Made by a program: the position numbers and the translations under genes. A model generated the notes under the pieces. It saw only the letters and a program-made list of their open reading frames with translations. It searched no databases and was not told where the DNA came from. From CAYFSS01 sp964345975 (GTDB taxonomy: Bacteria; Bacillota; Clostridia; Saccharofermentanales; Fastidiosipilaceae), in NCBI GenBank assembly GCA_964345975.1, contig CAYFSS010000021.1, forward strand, positions 1 to 34,056: a DNA stretch of 34,056 nt, written 5' to 3'. Every line of letters starts with the position of its first letter. Within the stretch, counting starts at the first letter, position 1. Of this stretch, positions 23,220-31,137 are shown in pieces.

Positions 23220-23413
23220 AGCTCCTAGACAAAGGCGTCCAAGCGTTCACCCGATCCGATCTACGAGAGCTCCAGGATTACATCAAGGAATACCCTAGAA
23301 AGATCCTTGGAGGACTTTCCGTGGTAGAATTTCTTAAAGTAGTTTAGACAGACGAACGTTGGAACATGAACAGGCTTGGGACCTGTTTCACTGTAACCTG
23401 CACTCCACAAGAA
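23220..23413 (+). mobile_element. IS30-family element remnant, 3' tail only
   Basis: The frame ending at 23343-23347 (FTRSDLRELQDYIKEYPRKI, then LGGLSVVEFLKVV) is the last part of an IS30 transposase and matches 6854-6955 in the first remnant. The homology continues past the stop codon through AGACAGACGAACGTTGGAAC to about 23413, matching up to about 7027, which marks the likely right end of the element. The catalytic region is missing. Confidence 0.85.
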
Positions 23414-23700
23414 CTTTTGTGGCTCAATCCATCTTCATTGACAAGACTTTTGCTTTCCCTTAATCTTCTTGAAAAGAGGCCTTGTATTGAGGAGGGGTTG
23501 ATGATCAACGCTTAACGAAGCACTTGAAGTGTCCTGCACCGTCGCATTGAATGCTATGGTCGACTCTCGAGTTTCGGAGCGATGATCTGATGTCCTCATA
23601 TTTATGGCTATTAAAAAATGATGCGCTAAATTCAGTGCATGCTTATCCCCATAAAATTTGAGAGTTTAGATGGGCAGGCTTTTATTTATTGGAGACGTCT
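23414..23700. other. Leader region of the ABC-F gene
   Basis: No gene is seen here. TTGACA (23438-23443), a 17-base gap and TAATCT (23461-23466) form a possible promoter just outside the IS30 right end, more than 200 bases upstream of the ABC-F start. The long untranslated leader this implies could hold an attenuator, as in many ABC-F resistance genes, but no clear peptide-plus-hairpin arrangement was found. Confidence 0.3.
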
Positions 23701-25263
23701 ATGCATGTCAAAAATCTAAGCCTCTATCATAAAGAAGATGAGCGTTTCATCGTTGAAAATCTATCGTTTTCCCTCGGTCAGGGCGACAAGTTGGCCTTGA
23801 TTGGAGAAGAAGGGAACGGTAAATCCTTATTGCTTCGTACTCTAGCTGAGCCGGAGAAGTTACCGGCGCTTGAGATCACCGGTGAGATTCAACTAGAGGG
23901 ACGAGTCATTGCGTATTTGCCCCAGGAAATTCCTGAAGCAACCTATAACCTTTCTACCTTGGCTTATCTCGAACAAGAAATAGATCCGTTGTACTTCGAT
24001 TATGGTCTTTATTATGACTTGCTCGATCGGATGGGAATCCCCGAGTCCTTTATCTCGCATGATCGTTTCGTTCACACCTTATCGGGAGGAGAGAAGATCA
24101 AGTTTCTATTGCTCGTGGAATGTCTTCGACGACCTGATCTGTACCTGCTTGATGAGCCCAGCAATGATCTCGATATATCATCACTACTGTGGCTTGAAGA
24201 TTTCATTATGAGCTTGCATGCACCCTTGCTCTACGTTTCGCACGATGAAGTGCTCTTGGAAAATACAGCCAATGCCATCCTCCTTATAGAGCAATTAGGT
24301 GCTGAACCGACAACACCACAAACGACATTCTCACGCTTAAACTACAAAGATTTCAAAGAAAAGCAGGCAGATTTATACGTGCGAGGTATGCAAGTCGCAA
24401 AGAAAGATGAGGCAATCCTCGACGACAAAATGGAACGTTATCGTCGCGTTCGAGATAGCGTTGAACATCAATTGAGGACTGTTTCGAGAGGTGATCCCGG
24501 AGCCGCAAAGAACCTTAAAGACAAAATGCACTCCGTAAAATCCATGGGTCGTAGGTTTGAAAAAGAACATGAAAACATGCGCAAACGACCTCAGCGGGAA
24601 CGTGCTATACGGTTGGAGTTTGAAGAAGACTTAAAGATCCCTCATTCCGGTAAGGAAGTGTTGGACATTTCTATTCCTGAAATCGCGATAGAAGAACGAG
24701 TGCTCGCACGGGATGTAGAACTTCACCTCAGAGGTGTGCAAAAGATTGCGATTGTCGGTGCCAATGGAAGTGGCAAGTCGACACTCCTAAGAATCTTATT
24801 AGGAGAATTTGCAGCCGGAGATGTCCCGTATGCTTATATGCCTCAAAACTATTACGAGGGAATGGATCCGGAACAAACCGCGATCGAGTTCTTGTTACAG
24901 AAAACCGGGCGAGATATAACAACCGTTCACACGTATTTAGGGAGCATAGAATTCTCGCAAGATGAGATGAATCGACCGCTTGGAACCTTGTCCGGAGGCC
25001 AACGTGGCAAACTCTATTTGGCACAAATCGTCTTATCGAGGGCAAGTTACCTGCTTCTCGATGAGCCGAGTCGGAATCTTTCGCCTTTATCAGGCCCGAC
25101 CCTTCGTGCAGCTTTGCGAGCTTATCGTGGCGGGATTATCGCAGTTTCCCATGACCGTAAATTCATTCGAGAGGTTTGTGATCGCGTGTATAGACTAGGG
25201 GAAGAAGGTCTCCATGAACTAAATGCTGCTGATCTAGCAGAGTATTTGGAGCGAGGGGACTAA
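23701..25263 (+). CDS. ABC-F family ATPase
   Basis: A 520-residue soluble protein with two ABC ATPase domains and no membrane part, the ABC-F class that acts on the ribosome (translation factors or antibiotic-resistance proteins). Domain 1: Walker A GEEGNGKS, signature LSGGEKIKF, Walker B LYLLDEPSNDLD. Domain 2: Walker A GANGSGKST, signature LSGGQRGKL, Walker B YLLLDEPSRNLSP. A charged linker (about 215-300) connects them. The second D-loop SRNLSP differs from the common TNHLD. The ATG at 23701 is chosen because GGAG lies 6 bases upstream; a TTG at 23689 would add 4 residues. Whether it protects against an antibiotic cannot be inferred. Confidence 0.9.
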   Translation: MHVKNLSLYHKEDERFIVENLSFSLGQGDKLALIGEEGNGKSLLLRTLAEPEKLPALEITGEIQLEGRVIAYLPQEIPEATYNLSTLAYLEQEIDPLYFDYGLYYDLLDRMGIPESFISHDRFVHTLSGGEKIKFLLLVECLRRPDLYLLDEPSNDLDISSLLWLEDFIMSLHAPLLYVSHDEVLLENTANAILLIEQLGAEPTTPQTTFSRLNYKDFKEKQADLYVRGMQVAKKDEAILDDKMERYRRVRDSVEHQLRTVSRGDPGAAKNLKDKMHSVKSMGRRFEKEHENMRKRPQRERAIRLEFEEDLKIPHSGKEVLDISIPEIAIEERVLARDVELHLRGVQKIAIVGANGSGKSTLLRILLGEFAAGDVPYAYMPQNYYEGMDPEQTAIEFLLQKTGRDITTVHTYLGSIEFSQDEMNRPLGTLSGGQRGKLYLAQIVLSRASYLLLDEPSRNLSPLSGPTLRAALRAYRGGIIAVSHDRKFIREVCDRVYRLGEEGLHELNAADLAEYLERGD

Positions 25264-25596
25264 AGTTCCTTCATTTTCTTGAAAATGATGGGGTGGAAGA
25301 ACGCTATCGATTGATACTCCGGCAGCTGTGAGACTCTTGCTTCTACCTCGAGCATTTGCATCTACCATGCTTGGGAATGCTGTTCAGCTCTCAAGGAGAT
25401 AGGTTTTGTAAAGCGTGCATCGAAGTGGGACACTAATCTGTTCTCACATAGCGAAGACATACTATGTCATTGCATCTCTAGTGATTCTTTCGCTTAGGAC
25501 GTCGCGGTTGACGATGCTAGTGTCAAGTCTTTGTTAAACTAGAAAGAATATAAATAGCGCCCACAAAAAGTGAGCGCTTCGTGGGAGGATAGAAGA
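25264..25596. other. Gene-free stretch before the Cys-rich membrane peptide
   Basis: No gene is seen in these 333 bases. Directly after the ABC-F stop lies CATTTTC/GAAAATG (25272-25278 / 25281-25287), nested in a longer imperfect stem, which may act in termination. At the right end TATAAA (25549-25554) could be a -10, followed by overlapping short inverted repeats AGCGC/GCGCT and CCCAC/GTGGG (25556-25585) that reach the ribosome binding site of the next gene. Confidence 0.4.
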
Positions 25597-25782
25597 ATGC
25601 TCCTTGCATTGATCATCAGTAAGAAAGTCATAACAATTGTGATCGCCGCAATCGTTTTAGCACTCTTGGGCCTCTGGACGAATGATATCTTCAATCGTCG
25701 CGGTTGCTCTAAAGGCGGGTGTTCCGGAAGTTGTAATGGCTGTGCAGAGGCCAGTGATCCTGATTCCAAGCTTAGTGATTAG
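25597..25782 (+). CDS. FeoB-associated-type Cys-rich membrane peptide
   Basis: A 61-residue protein: a single membrane helix (about 7-27), then a basic linker and a short cytosolic or exposed tail with cysteines C37, C42, C46 and C49 in CSKGGCSGSCNGC. This layout is that of the FeoB-associated Cys-rich membrane proteins found beside ferrous iron transporters in anaerobic Bacillota; they are thought to bind iron or sense redox state. No feo gene is present within this window, so the association is by family resemblance only. The ATG 25597 has GGGAGG with an 8-base spacer. An earlier in-frame start at 25570 would run through that site. Confidence 0.75.
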   Translation: MLLALIISKKVITIVIAAIVLALLGLWTNDIFNRRGCSKGGCSGSCNGCAEASDPDSKLSD

Positions 25783-25867
25783 CGTAGCTCACACGGTGAC
25801 CCTAGCACTGAACCCACGCAATGGAACGATAGAGGATTTGTTGTAGCATTACCCAACCGATAATGTG

Positions 25868-26320
25868 CTATAGCTGCGCGAGCACTTCATCCATATCCGG
25901 CAATGAACTTGTTTCATATACCTTAACCCAAGTAACAACATGGTCTTCATCGGTCAGGACATGGGCACGCTTAGATGCGCCAAGCTCTTCTAAGAATAAG
26001 CCTAATTCTTTGGTGTACCCGGCGAAAGGTCCGAAGTCAGAAAGCAATTTAACTTCCTCGGGGTCGATGCCGATCGCTTGGCCCCACACGGCTTTTGCCG
26101 GTTGGGCATCGACACTAAGTCCAAGGGGTACCGTGTTCTTCTCTTTGAGTGTCTCGTAGTTCTTAGCCAAATTGCGCATTTGATCCGTACAAACAGATGT
26201 GAATGCCAATGGATGCCAGCTCAGTAAGAGTCTCTTACCTACATAATCATCCGATGATACTTCTTGACCGGTTTGATCTGAAAGATTGAAACTAGGTAAT
26301 TTGTCGCCGACTTTAATCAT
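25868..26320 (-). CDS. Peroxiredoxin (AhpC/TSA family, 1-Cys-like)
   Basis: A 150-residue thiol peroxidase. The peroxidatic motif is WHPLAFTSVCTDQM, with P37, T41 and C44 in the PxxxTxxC arrangement. No second cysteine is present in the sequence, so it should work as a 1-Cys enzyme that needs an external thiol. It reduces H2O2 or alkyl hydroperoxides in the cytosol. AAAGGAG lies about 8 bases upstream of the ATG. It is convergent with the Cys-rich peptide gene and divergent from the acetyltransferase. Confidence 0.92.
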   Translation of the reverse strand: MIKVGDKLPSFNLSDQTGQEVSSDDYVGKRLLLSWHPLAFTSVCTDQMRNLAKNYETLKEKNTVPLGLSVDAQPAKAVWGQAIGIDPEEVKLLSDFGPFAGYTKELGLFLEELGASKRAHVLTDEDHVVTWVKVYETSSLPDMDEVLAQL

Positions 26321-26503
26321 AATTAGAACTCCTTTACCTCCGGGATTTCAATGATTCCCAGCCCATCTAATGTGAACCGGAAACTCTGCCTACGATTAGG
26401 CACTTTGAGGAGGACTGATTCTAGTTTAGACTATCCATGAATGAATCGATGTCGCATGTTGGCCTTTAGGCTCTTATAGTTGGCGTAGAAAGCGAGTTTA
26501 TAC

Positions 26504-27157
26504 ATGCGTGAAGAAGAGAAGATCTTCGAAGGAATTTTGTTTAAACCGGGTCATCCTGATCTTGTAGCCATTAAGCTCAAAACTCACAACCTCAATGTTG
26601 ACTACAATAAGACCTATGAACATGAGACTGAGAAGCGAGCCGCTATATTGCAAGAGATGATTGGCGAGTTTGGTGAAGGATCCTTCATTCAAGGTCCGGT
26701 CCATTTTCACTATGGCATACACACGTCGATCGGAAAGCGTTTCTTTGGTAATTTCAACTTAACCATTCAAGATGACGCCAAGGTGACCATCGGTGATGAC
26801 GTAAGCTTTGGTCCAAACGTCACCATTGTCACACCGCTTCATCCTCTTTTACCGGAAGAGCGTTCGGTGCTCTATGACGCAGAGGGTAATCCCGGTCACT
26901 ACTGCTATGCAAAGCCCGTCAGGATTGGTAATAACTGCTGGTTTGGGGCAAACGTCGTGGTAGGCCCGGGGGTCACGGTAGGAGATAACTGCGTCATTGG
27001 AGCCGGCAGTGTCGTGGTAAACGATATCCCTTCGATGTCCGTTGCCGTTGGAAATCCTGCCCGTGTTCTTAGACAGTTGTCCGAGCAGGATAGTATTGCA
27101 AACAGGCCTGAGGTCATGGGCGATGTCACGGTCGATCCTCCGGGGATTGAGAGATAG
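26504..27157 (+). CDS. Hexapeptide-repeat sugar O-acetyltransferase (Maa/LacA-like)
   Basis: A 217-residue left-handed beta-helix acetyltransferase that transfers acetyl from acetyl-CoA to a sugar hydroxyl. The N-terminal helical cap (about 1-55) is the maltose/galactoside acetyltransferase type. Hexapeptide turns run from about 60 to 185 (VTIGDDVSFGPNVTI, VRIGNNCWFGANVVV, VTVGDNCVIGAGSVV), and the catalytic His is H113 in VTPLHPL. The end extends some 25 residues beyond the usual NPARVLR stop region. No strong Shine-Dalgarno sequence precedes the ATG. A good terminator follows at 27200. Confidence 0.9.
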   Translation: MREEEKIFEGILFKPGHPDLVAIKLKTHNLNVDYNKTYEHETEKRAAILQEMIGEFGEGSFIQGPVHFHYGIHTSIGKRFFGNFNLTIQDDAKVTIGDDVSFGPNVTIVTPLHPLLPEERSVLYDAEGNPGHYCYAKPVRIGNNCWFGANVVVGPGVTVGDNCVIGAGSVVVNDIPSMSVAVGNPARVLRQLSEQDSIANRPEVMGDVTVDPPGIER

Positions 27158-27199
27158 AGCTGTGGGGCTTTTGTGTGAAAGTATGATCTATAAAGAGAA

Positions 27200-27230
27200 A
27201 GAGGCACCCTTACGGATGCCTCTAATCTTT
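27200..27230. terminator. Bidirectional terminator between the acetyltransferase and korB
   Basis: AGAGGCA (27200-27206) pairs with TGCCTCT (27217-27223), extended by CC/GG across a mismatch to a TTAC loop, and is followed by AATCTTTT on + and AAAGA-rich sequence on the other side. Confidence 0.85.
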
Positions 27231-27245
27231 TGTGCGAGCTAACGT

Positions 27246-28124
27246 TTAAATAAAGCTGTCGAGAACCGTATCGAAGTATTCCGGATCGAGCTCTCGCTTA
27301 TAAAGTGGAATGCCTTCGTTGAGAACAGGATTGTGAGCCTTGAAGGATTTGGTTGGGACATTATATAGAATCCCTGTTGGAATGCCCTCTTCTTCGGAAT
27401 AGGTAGCAGCTGTTTTCATTGCAAGCTCCCAATCAGTAGAATCGTAGTCATCACCAAGCGGACGCACTCTATCTTTGAACCATTGGAACGTATTGACTCG
27501 GTTAAAGGTTACGCACGGTTGGAAGATATCGATAAGAGCATAGCCATCGTAAGCAATAGCTTCTTTCAAAATCGCTGAGAATTGTTCAGCGTTGCCGGAG
27601 AATGCTCTTGCAACAAAACCGGCACCGAGAGAAATGGCTGTCAAGACCGGATTGAAGGGGATATTCCTTACGCCTTCCGTTTGGACACTGGTCTTGTAGC
27701 CTAGGCTCGACGTAGGAGCAGCCTGACCTTTGGTCAAGCCGTAAACCTGATTGTCGTGGGAAATGTGGGTGATGTTGACGTTGCGACGGATGGCTGCCAT
27801 AAAGTGGTTACCACCTTCGCCAAAGCTGTCGCCATCGCCGGTGTTGATGATGACGGTCAAATCATCGTTGGCAATCTTTGCAGCTGTAGCTGCAGGGAGG
27901 GAACGCCCATGAAGACCGCAGAAACGGTTTGCTGAGAGAAATTGGGGTGTCTTGGCTGCTTGACCAATACCTGCTGCAAGCAAGACCTTATGCGGGTCAA
28001 GTTCCATTTCATTTAGTGTTTCTCTTAAGGTCCTCTGGATCGCATAGTTACCACAGCCCGGACACCAGGCCGTGTCGTATTGATGAAATTCTTGCTGTGT
28101 ACTTACTGCAATGTTTGGGTTCAT
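27246..28124 (-). CDS. korB: 2-oxoacid:ferredoxin oxidoreductase, beta subunit
   Basis: A 292-residue thiamine-diphosphate subunit of a CoA-dependent 2-oxoacid (2-oxoglutarate-like or broad-specificity) ferredoxin oxidoreductase, an oxygen-sensitive enzyme making acyl-CoA and reduced ferredoxin. GDGDSFGEGGNHFMAAIRRN (97-116) is the ThDP/Mg motif. Four cysteines fit the [4Fe-4S] site of two-subunit OFORs: C21 and C24 in WCPGCGN, C69 in RFCGLHGR and C204 in QPCVTFN. The ATG overlaps the korA stop as ATGA (28121-28124), so the pair is translationally coupled. No separate delta (ferredoxin) or gamma gene is present; gamma is fused to alpha. The true substrate is not certain from sequence. Confidence 0.93.
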   Translation of the reverse strand: MNPNIAVSTQQEFHQYDTAWCPGCGNYAIQRTLRETLNEMELDPHKVLLAAGIGQAAKTPQFLSANRFCGLHGRSLPAATAAKIANDDLTVIINTGDGDSFGEGGNHFMAAIRRNVNITHISHDNQVYGLTKGQAAPTSSLGYKTSVQTEGVRNIPFNPVLTAISLGAGFVARAFSGNAEQFSAILKEAIAYDGYALIDIFQPCVTFNRVNTFQWFKDRVRPLGDDYDSTDWELAMKTAATYSEEEGIPTGILYNVPTKSFKAHNPVLNEGIPLYKRELDPEYFDTVLDSFI

Positions 28125-29911
28125 GAATTGCCTCCTGAGCTTTGCACAATGCCTGAGACTTGTTCAACGATTTCGTCACTACTTATGGGACGACCATCGT
28201 ACTTAAGGATGGAGTCTGTCATGGCAATGCCTGTTTCTCTTAATATCAAACTGCCGAGCTGTCCACTGAAGTTCTGTTCCACATTGAAGATGTGTCGGGC
28301 CGATTTTGCCGCCTCTCTTATGGTCTTTTGAGGGAGAGGCCAAACATCGCCGAAGACGAGGATGTTAACCGGTATGCCTTGTGCATCCAGTTTCTCTGCG
28401 GCTTCGATCATCGCACCTTGGAGAGAGCCCCAAGCAATGAGTAAAATTTCACTGTCCTCTGTACCAAGCTGCTCAGGCTCTTGGAGGTCGTCTGCGATGT
28501 ATTTGTCCATCTTTCGGGCGCGCTTGTCCATCTGTGCAACGCGTACCTCGGCCGATTCGGTTATGAAGCCATATTCATCGTGTTCGTCGGTATCGACAGA
28601 AACAAAAGCATAGGGGTTTCCCGGGATCAAGCGAGGACTGATGCCGCTATCGGTTAACCGATAGCGCTTGTACTCGGACTCAGCCAAGTCTTTCTCGGGT
28701 GTCTCACCCATCTTGTCTGAACTGCGCTCGTAACCTTCACGATAGCTTAAAGCTTCTTCAGGCGTCGCACCGGGCTCAACTTTGGTAATCCGTGAAAGAT
28801 CGAAACGAGGGATGGTAGCCGTACCGTCAGCTAAATATTGATCCGTGAGTAGGATGACAGGCATTTGGTATTTCTCGGCGAGGTTAAGAGCTCTAGCTGC
28901 CTGATAGAAAGCGTCTTCGTGATTCTTGATTGCAATGACGGCCTTAGGAAACTCACCGTTGCCCGAGAAGATGGCCATGTTGAGGTCACCTTGTTCAGTG
29001 CGAGTCGGGAGACCGGTGACAGGACCGGGTCGCATTGCATCGACGATAACCACAGGGACTTCTTGCATACCGGCTTGAGTGATGCCTTCAATCTTGAGGG
29101 TGAAACCTCCTCCGGAGGTTCCGGTCATAGCAACCGCTCCTCCATAGGAAGCACCGACTGCCATATTGATGGCGGCAAGCTCATCCTCAGCCTGTTCTAC
29201 TACGATACCTGCATCATCCATGTAGGTAGCAAGGGTCTCAAGGACACTCGTTGCCGGTGACATAGGATATGCGGAATAGAATTTCAAGCCTGCTGCCATA
29301 GCACCGAGAGCCAGAGCATTGTTGCCGTTCATGACAAGCCAATCCGAGTAGTCAGCTTGTTCTTCGCGGTCGAGGGAGAGAAGTTTCTGGGTGTGTTCTG
29401 CTTGTTCGTCCGTAATCAGTTCGTACCCACGTTCTGCAGCTTGGACATTGATGTCTACCAGATCTTCTCTGAGGGAAAGTGCAAAGAGTTCAGCCATGCG
29501 ATCCCGAGGCAGATCAAATAGCTTAATTAAGGCTCCGACCGCTACGGAAGATGCGACTCTTATATTTCCAATGTCTTTGGCGATATCGTTCATGGGCAAG
29601 AAGATGACACGAGGATCATTACTCTCATATCCTTCATCAGCCAGGACAAAGCCGTTTTCATTCAATTGATCAATATGATAGTCAATTGAGTTTTGGTTCA
29701 TTGCCAGAATGCCGTCGACTTTATAGTCGTGTGTTTTGACGGGTCGGCGTGAAATACGCATCGTAGTGAAGTTATGGCCGCCACGGACTCTAGACATGAC
29801 GTCTTTAGTAGAGAACGTATTGAAGCCGTTATTCTTCAAATATTTCTCGAAGACACCACCGGTGGTTTCAATTCCCTGACCCGCAGCGCCTCCTATGAGT
29901 AGATTAAACAT
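28121..29911 (-). CDS. korA: 2-oxoacid:ferredoxin oxidoreductase, fused gamma-alpha subunit
   Basis: A 596-residue subunit. Residues 1-185 are the gamma domain (LLIGGAAGQGIETTGGVF and RVRGGHN, CoA-associated), and residues about 195-570 are the alpha pyrimidine-binding and C-terminal domains (GNNALALGAMAAGLKFYSAY, YPMSPATSVLE, EDELAAINMAVGASYGGA). The YPMSP segment, where relatives have YP(I/L)TP, is the 2-oxoacid contact loop. The start is ATG 29911 with GGAGG 5 bases upstream; a start 4 codons earlier (29923) lies before that site. It heads the korA-korB operon behind a promoter at 29972-29999. Confidence 0.93.
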   Translation of the reverse strand: MFNLLIGGAAGQGIETTGGVFEKYLKNNGFNTFSTKDVMSRVRGGHNFTTMRISRRPVKTHDYKVDGILAMNQNSIDYHIDQLNENGFVLADEGYESNDPRVIFLPMNDIAKDIGNIRVASSVAVGALIKLFDLPRDRMAELFALSLREDLVDINVQAAERGYELITDEQAEHTQKLLSLDREEQADYSDWLVMNGNNALALGAMAAGLKFYSAYPMSPATSVLETLATYMDDAGIVVEQAEDELAAINMAVGASYGGAVAMTGTSGGGFTLKIEGITQAGMQEVPVVIVDAMRPGPVTGLPTRTEQGDLNMAIFSGNGEFPKAVIAIKNHEDAFYQAARALNLAEKYQMPVILLTDQYLADGTATIPRFDLSRITKVEPGATPEEALSYREGYERSSDKMGETPEKDLAESEYKRYRLTDSGISPRLIPGNPYAFVSVDTDEHDEYGFITESAEVRVAQMDKRARKMDKYIADDLQEPEQLGTEDSEILLIAWGSLQGAMIEAAEKLDAQGIPVNILVFGDVWPLPQKTIREAAKSARHIFNVEQNFSGQLGSLILRETGIAMTDSILKYDGRPISSDEIVEQVSGIVQSSGGNS

Positions 29912-29971
29912 AGATACCTCCATCGATGTTCTTGGTTCTTGATCCTTGCAAAGACAGCAAAGTATTCTTGT

Positions 29972-29999
29972 AGTGTAGCATGCAGACTCTGTACGTTAA
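29972..29999 (-). promoter_or_regulatory. korAB promoter
   Basis: On the minus strand TTAACG (29999-29994), 16 bases, then an extended -10 TGC-TACACT (29980-29972). The same CATGCTACACT string occurs in front of the DsrE gene at 12935-12944. The start would lie about 50 bases upstream of the korA ATG. Confidence 0.5.
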
Positions 30000-30127
30000 G
30001 GACAATTAGCCTTGCCGGCGACTTAGCTCGGGGGGAACTTAATTTCCGAGCAGATTGTGATCTCAATTACAGGCGATATAACATGCGATATCACAGGTGA
30101 TTCTTTAAAGCTAAATGTCTAAAATGC

Positions 30128-30952
30128 CTAAAGGGTCTTAGCTAATCGATTTTGTACATAGGCAAGGGCTGCTAAATATTCTTGATCGCTACTTAAATGC
30201 TCAATGATCATTGGCAGATCCGGATCAACTTCGTTTACCAGATCAGCATAGAGTTCAAGAGGGAAGGTGCCCTCCCCGGGAGTACATTCTTGCAATTGGA
30301 AGGTATATTCCTCGCGTAAGCGAATGTCTTTTAAGTGGCAACTCTTAATGTAAGGACCTAATGTTTCAAAGGTATGTCTAGCGAACTTTTCAATGCCAAA
30401 GAAGCGATCCGCTGAATTGATTAGATTGATAAGATCCATGTGAACACCAAAACGATCTCTATCTACTGCTTCTATGAGTCGTAAATACTCATCCGGACCG
30501 GTAGGAATCATCCAAGGCATTGGCTCGATGGTGAAATAGGTGTGCTTAGGTTCTGCAGTATCGATGATTTCCCGGATCATGTGAACTGTAGCTTTCCAGG
30601 TTTCTGTGGAGAAATTTTCCGCATAGGCACCATCCCACTTAGGACCTGCAGCTCCGGCTACATTGACGGCGCAATTTGCTTTGATTGCATCAGCTAAACG
30701 AAGTTGTGCGACGGACCATGCGACATTCCTCTTGCGTTCTTCGGGGTCCAAAGCGATCGCATTTCTCCATATGCCTACCTCTGCTATTTGTAAATCATGT
30801 TCTCTAGCCGCTGTGACATAGGCTTCGATGACTGCAGGCTCTGCGGATGAATCGACAGGGAAGACCACTGCTTTACATCCTAAGTTGGAATGCTTCTTTG
30901 CCCAAGCTTCGGGAGACTGATGACTTAAAGATGTTGATAGACCAAGTTTCAT
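30128..30952 (-). CDS. Sugar phosphate isomerase/epimerase-like TIM-barrel protein
   Basis: A 274-residue protein of the xylose isomerase-like/AP endonuclease 2 TIM-barrel superfamily. Metal ligands are placed at the usual strand ends: E143 in TIEPMPW, D173 in VHMDLIN, H206 in SCHLKD and E251 in IIEHL. Members isomerise or epimerise keto- and aldo-sugars (for example tagatose/psicose 3-epimerases, inosose enzymes). The substrate cannot be told. The N-terminal MKLGLSTSLS is typical. It stands alone, with no sugar transport or kinase genes next to it. Confidence 0.85.
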   Translation of the reverse strand: MKLGLSTSLSHQSPEAWAKKHSNLGCKAVVFPVDSSAEPAVIEAYVTAAREHDLQIAEVGIWRNAIALDPEERKRNVAWSVAQLRLADAIKANCAVNVAGAAGPKWDGAYAENFSTETWKATVHMIREIIDTAEPKHTYFTIEPMPWMIPTGPDEYLRLIEAVDRDRFGVHMDLINLINSADRFFGIEKFARHTFETLGPYIKSCHLKDIRLREEYTFQLQECTPGEGTFPLELYADLVNEVDPDLPMIIEHLSSDQEYLAALAYVQNRLAKTL

Positions 30953-31080
30953 AAATATTCTCTCTGCATTTGTATAAGTGCTTATCCTTATTTGATAACT
31001 AAGCCTACCCTATACGCAAGGTAAGTTCGTTACATGGATACAATTTTGCGTCTTTTTGTCTATTCGAAGGACAAATAATG

Positions 31081-31110
31081 AAAGCCGTACCCTCGATGGG
31101 ACACGGCTTT
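31081..31110 (-). terminator. Terminator after the hydrogenase gene
   Basis: AAAGCCGT (31081-31088) pairs with ACGGCTTT (31103-31110), with CCC/GGG continuing the stem past small bulges. On the minus strand it is followed by a T-rich stretch. It lies 28 bases beyond the hydrogenase stop codon. Confidence 0.8.
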
Positions 31111-31137
31111 AGGGAAAACTAGGGGCTCTTAAGTGCT

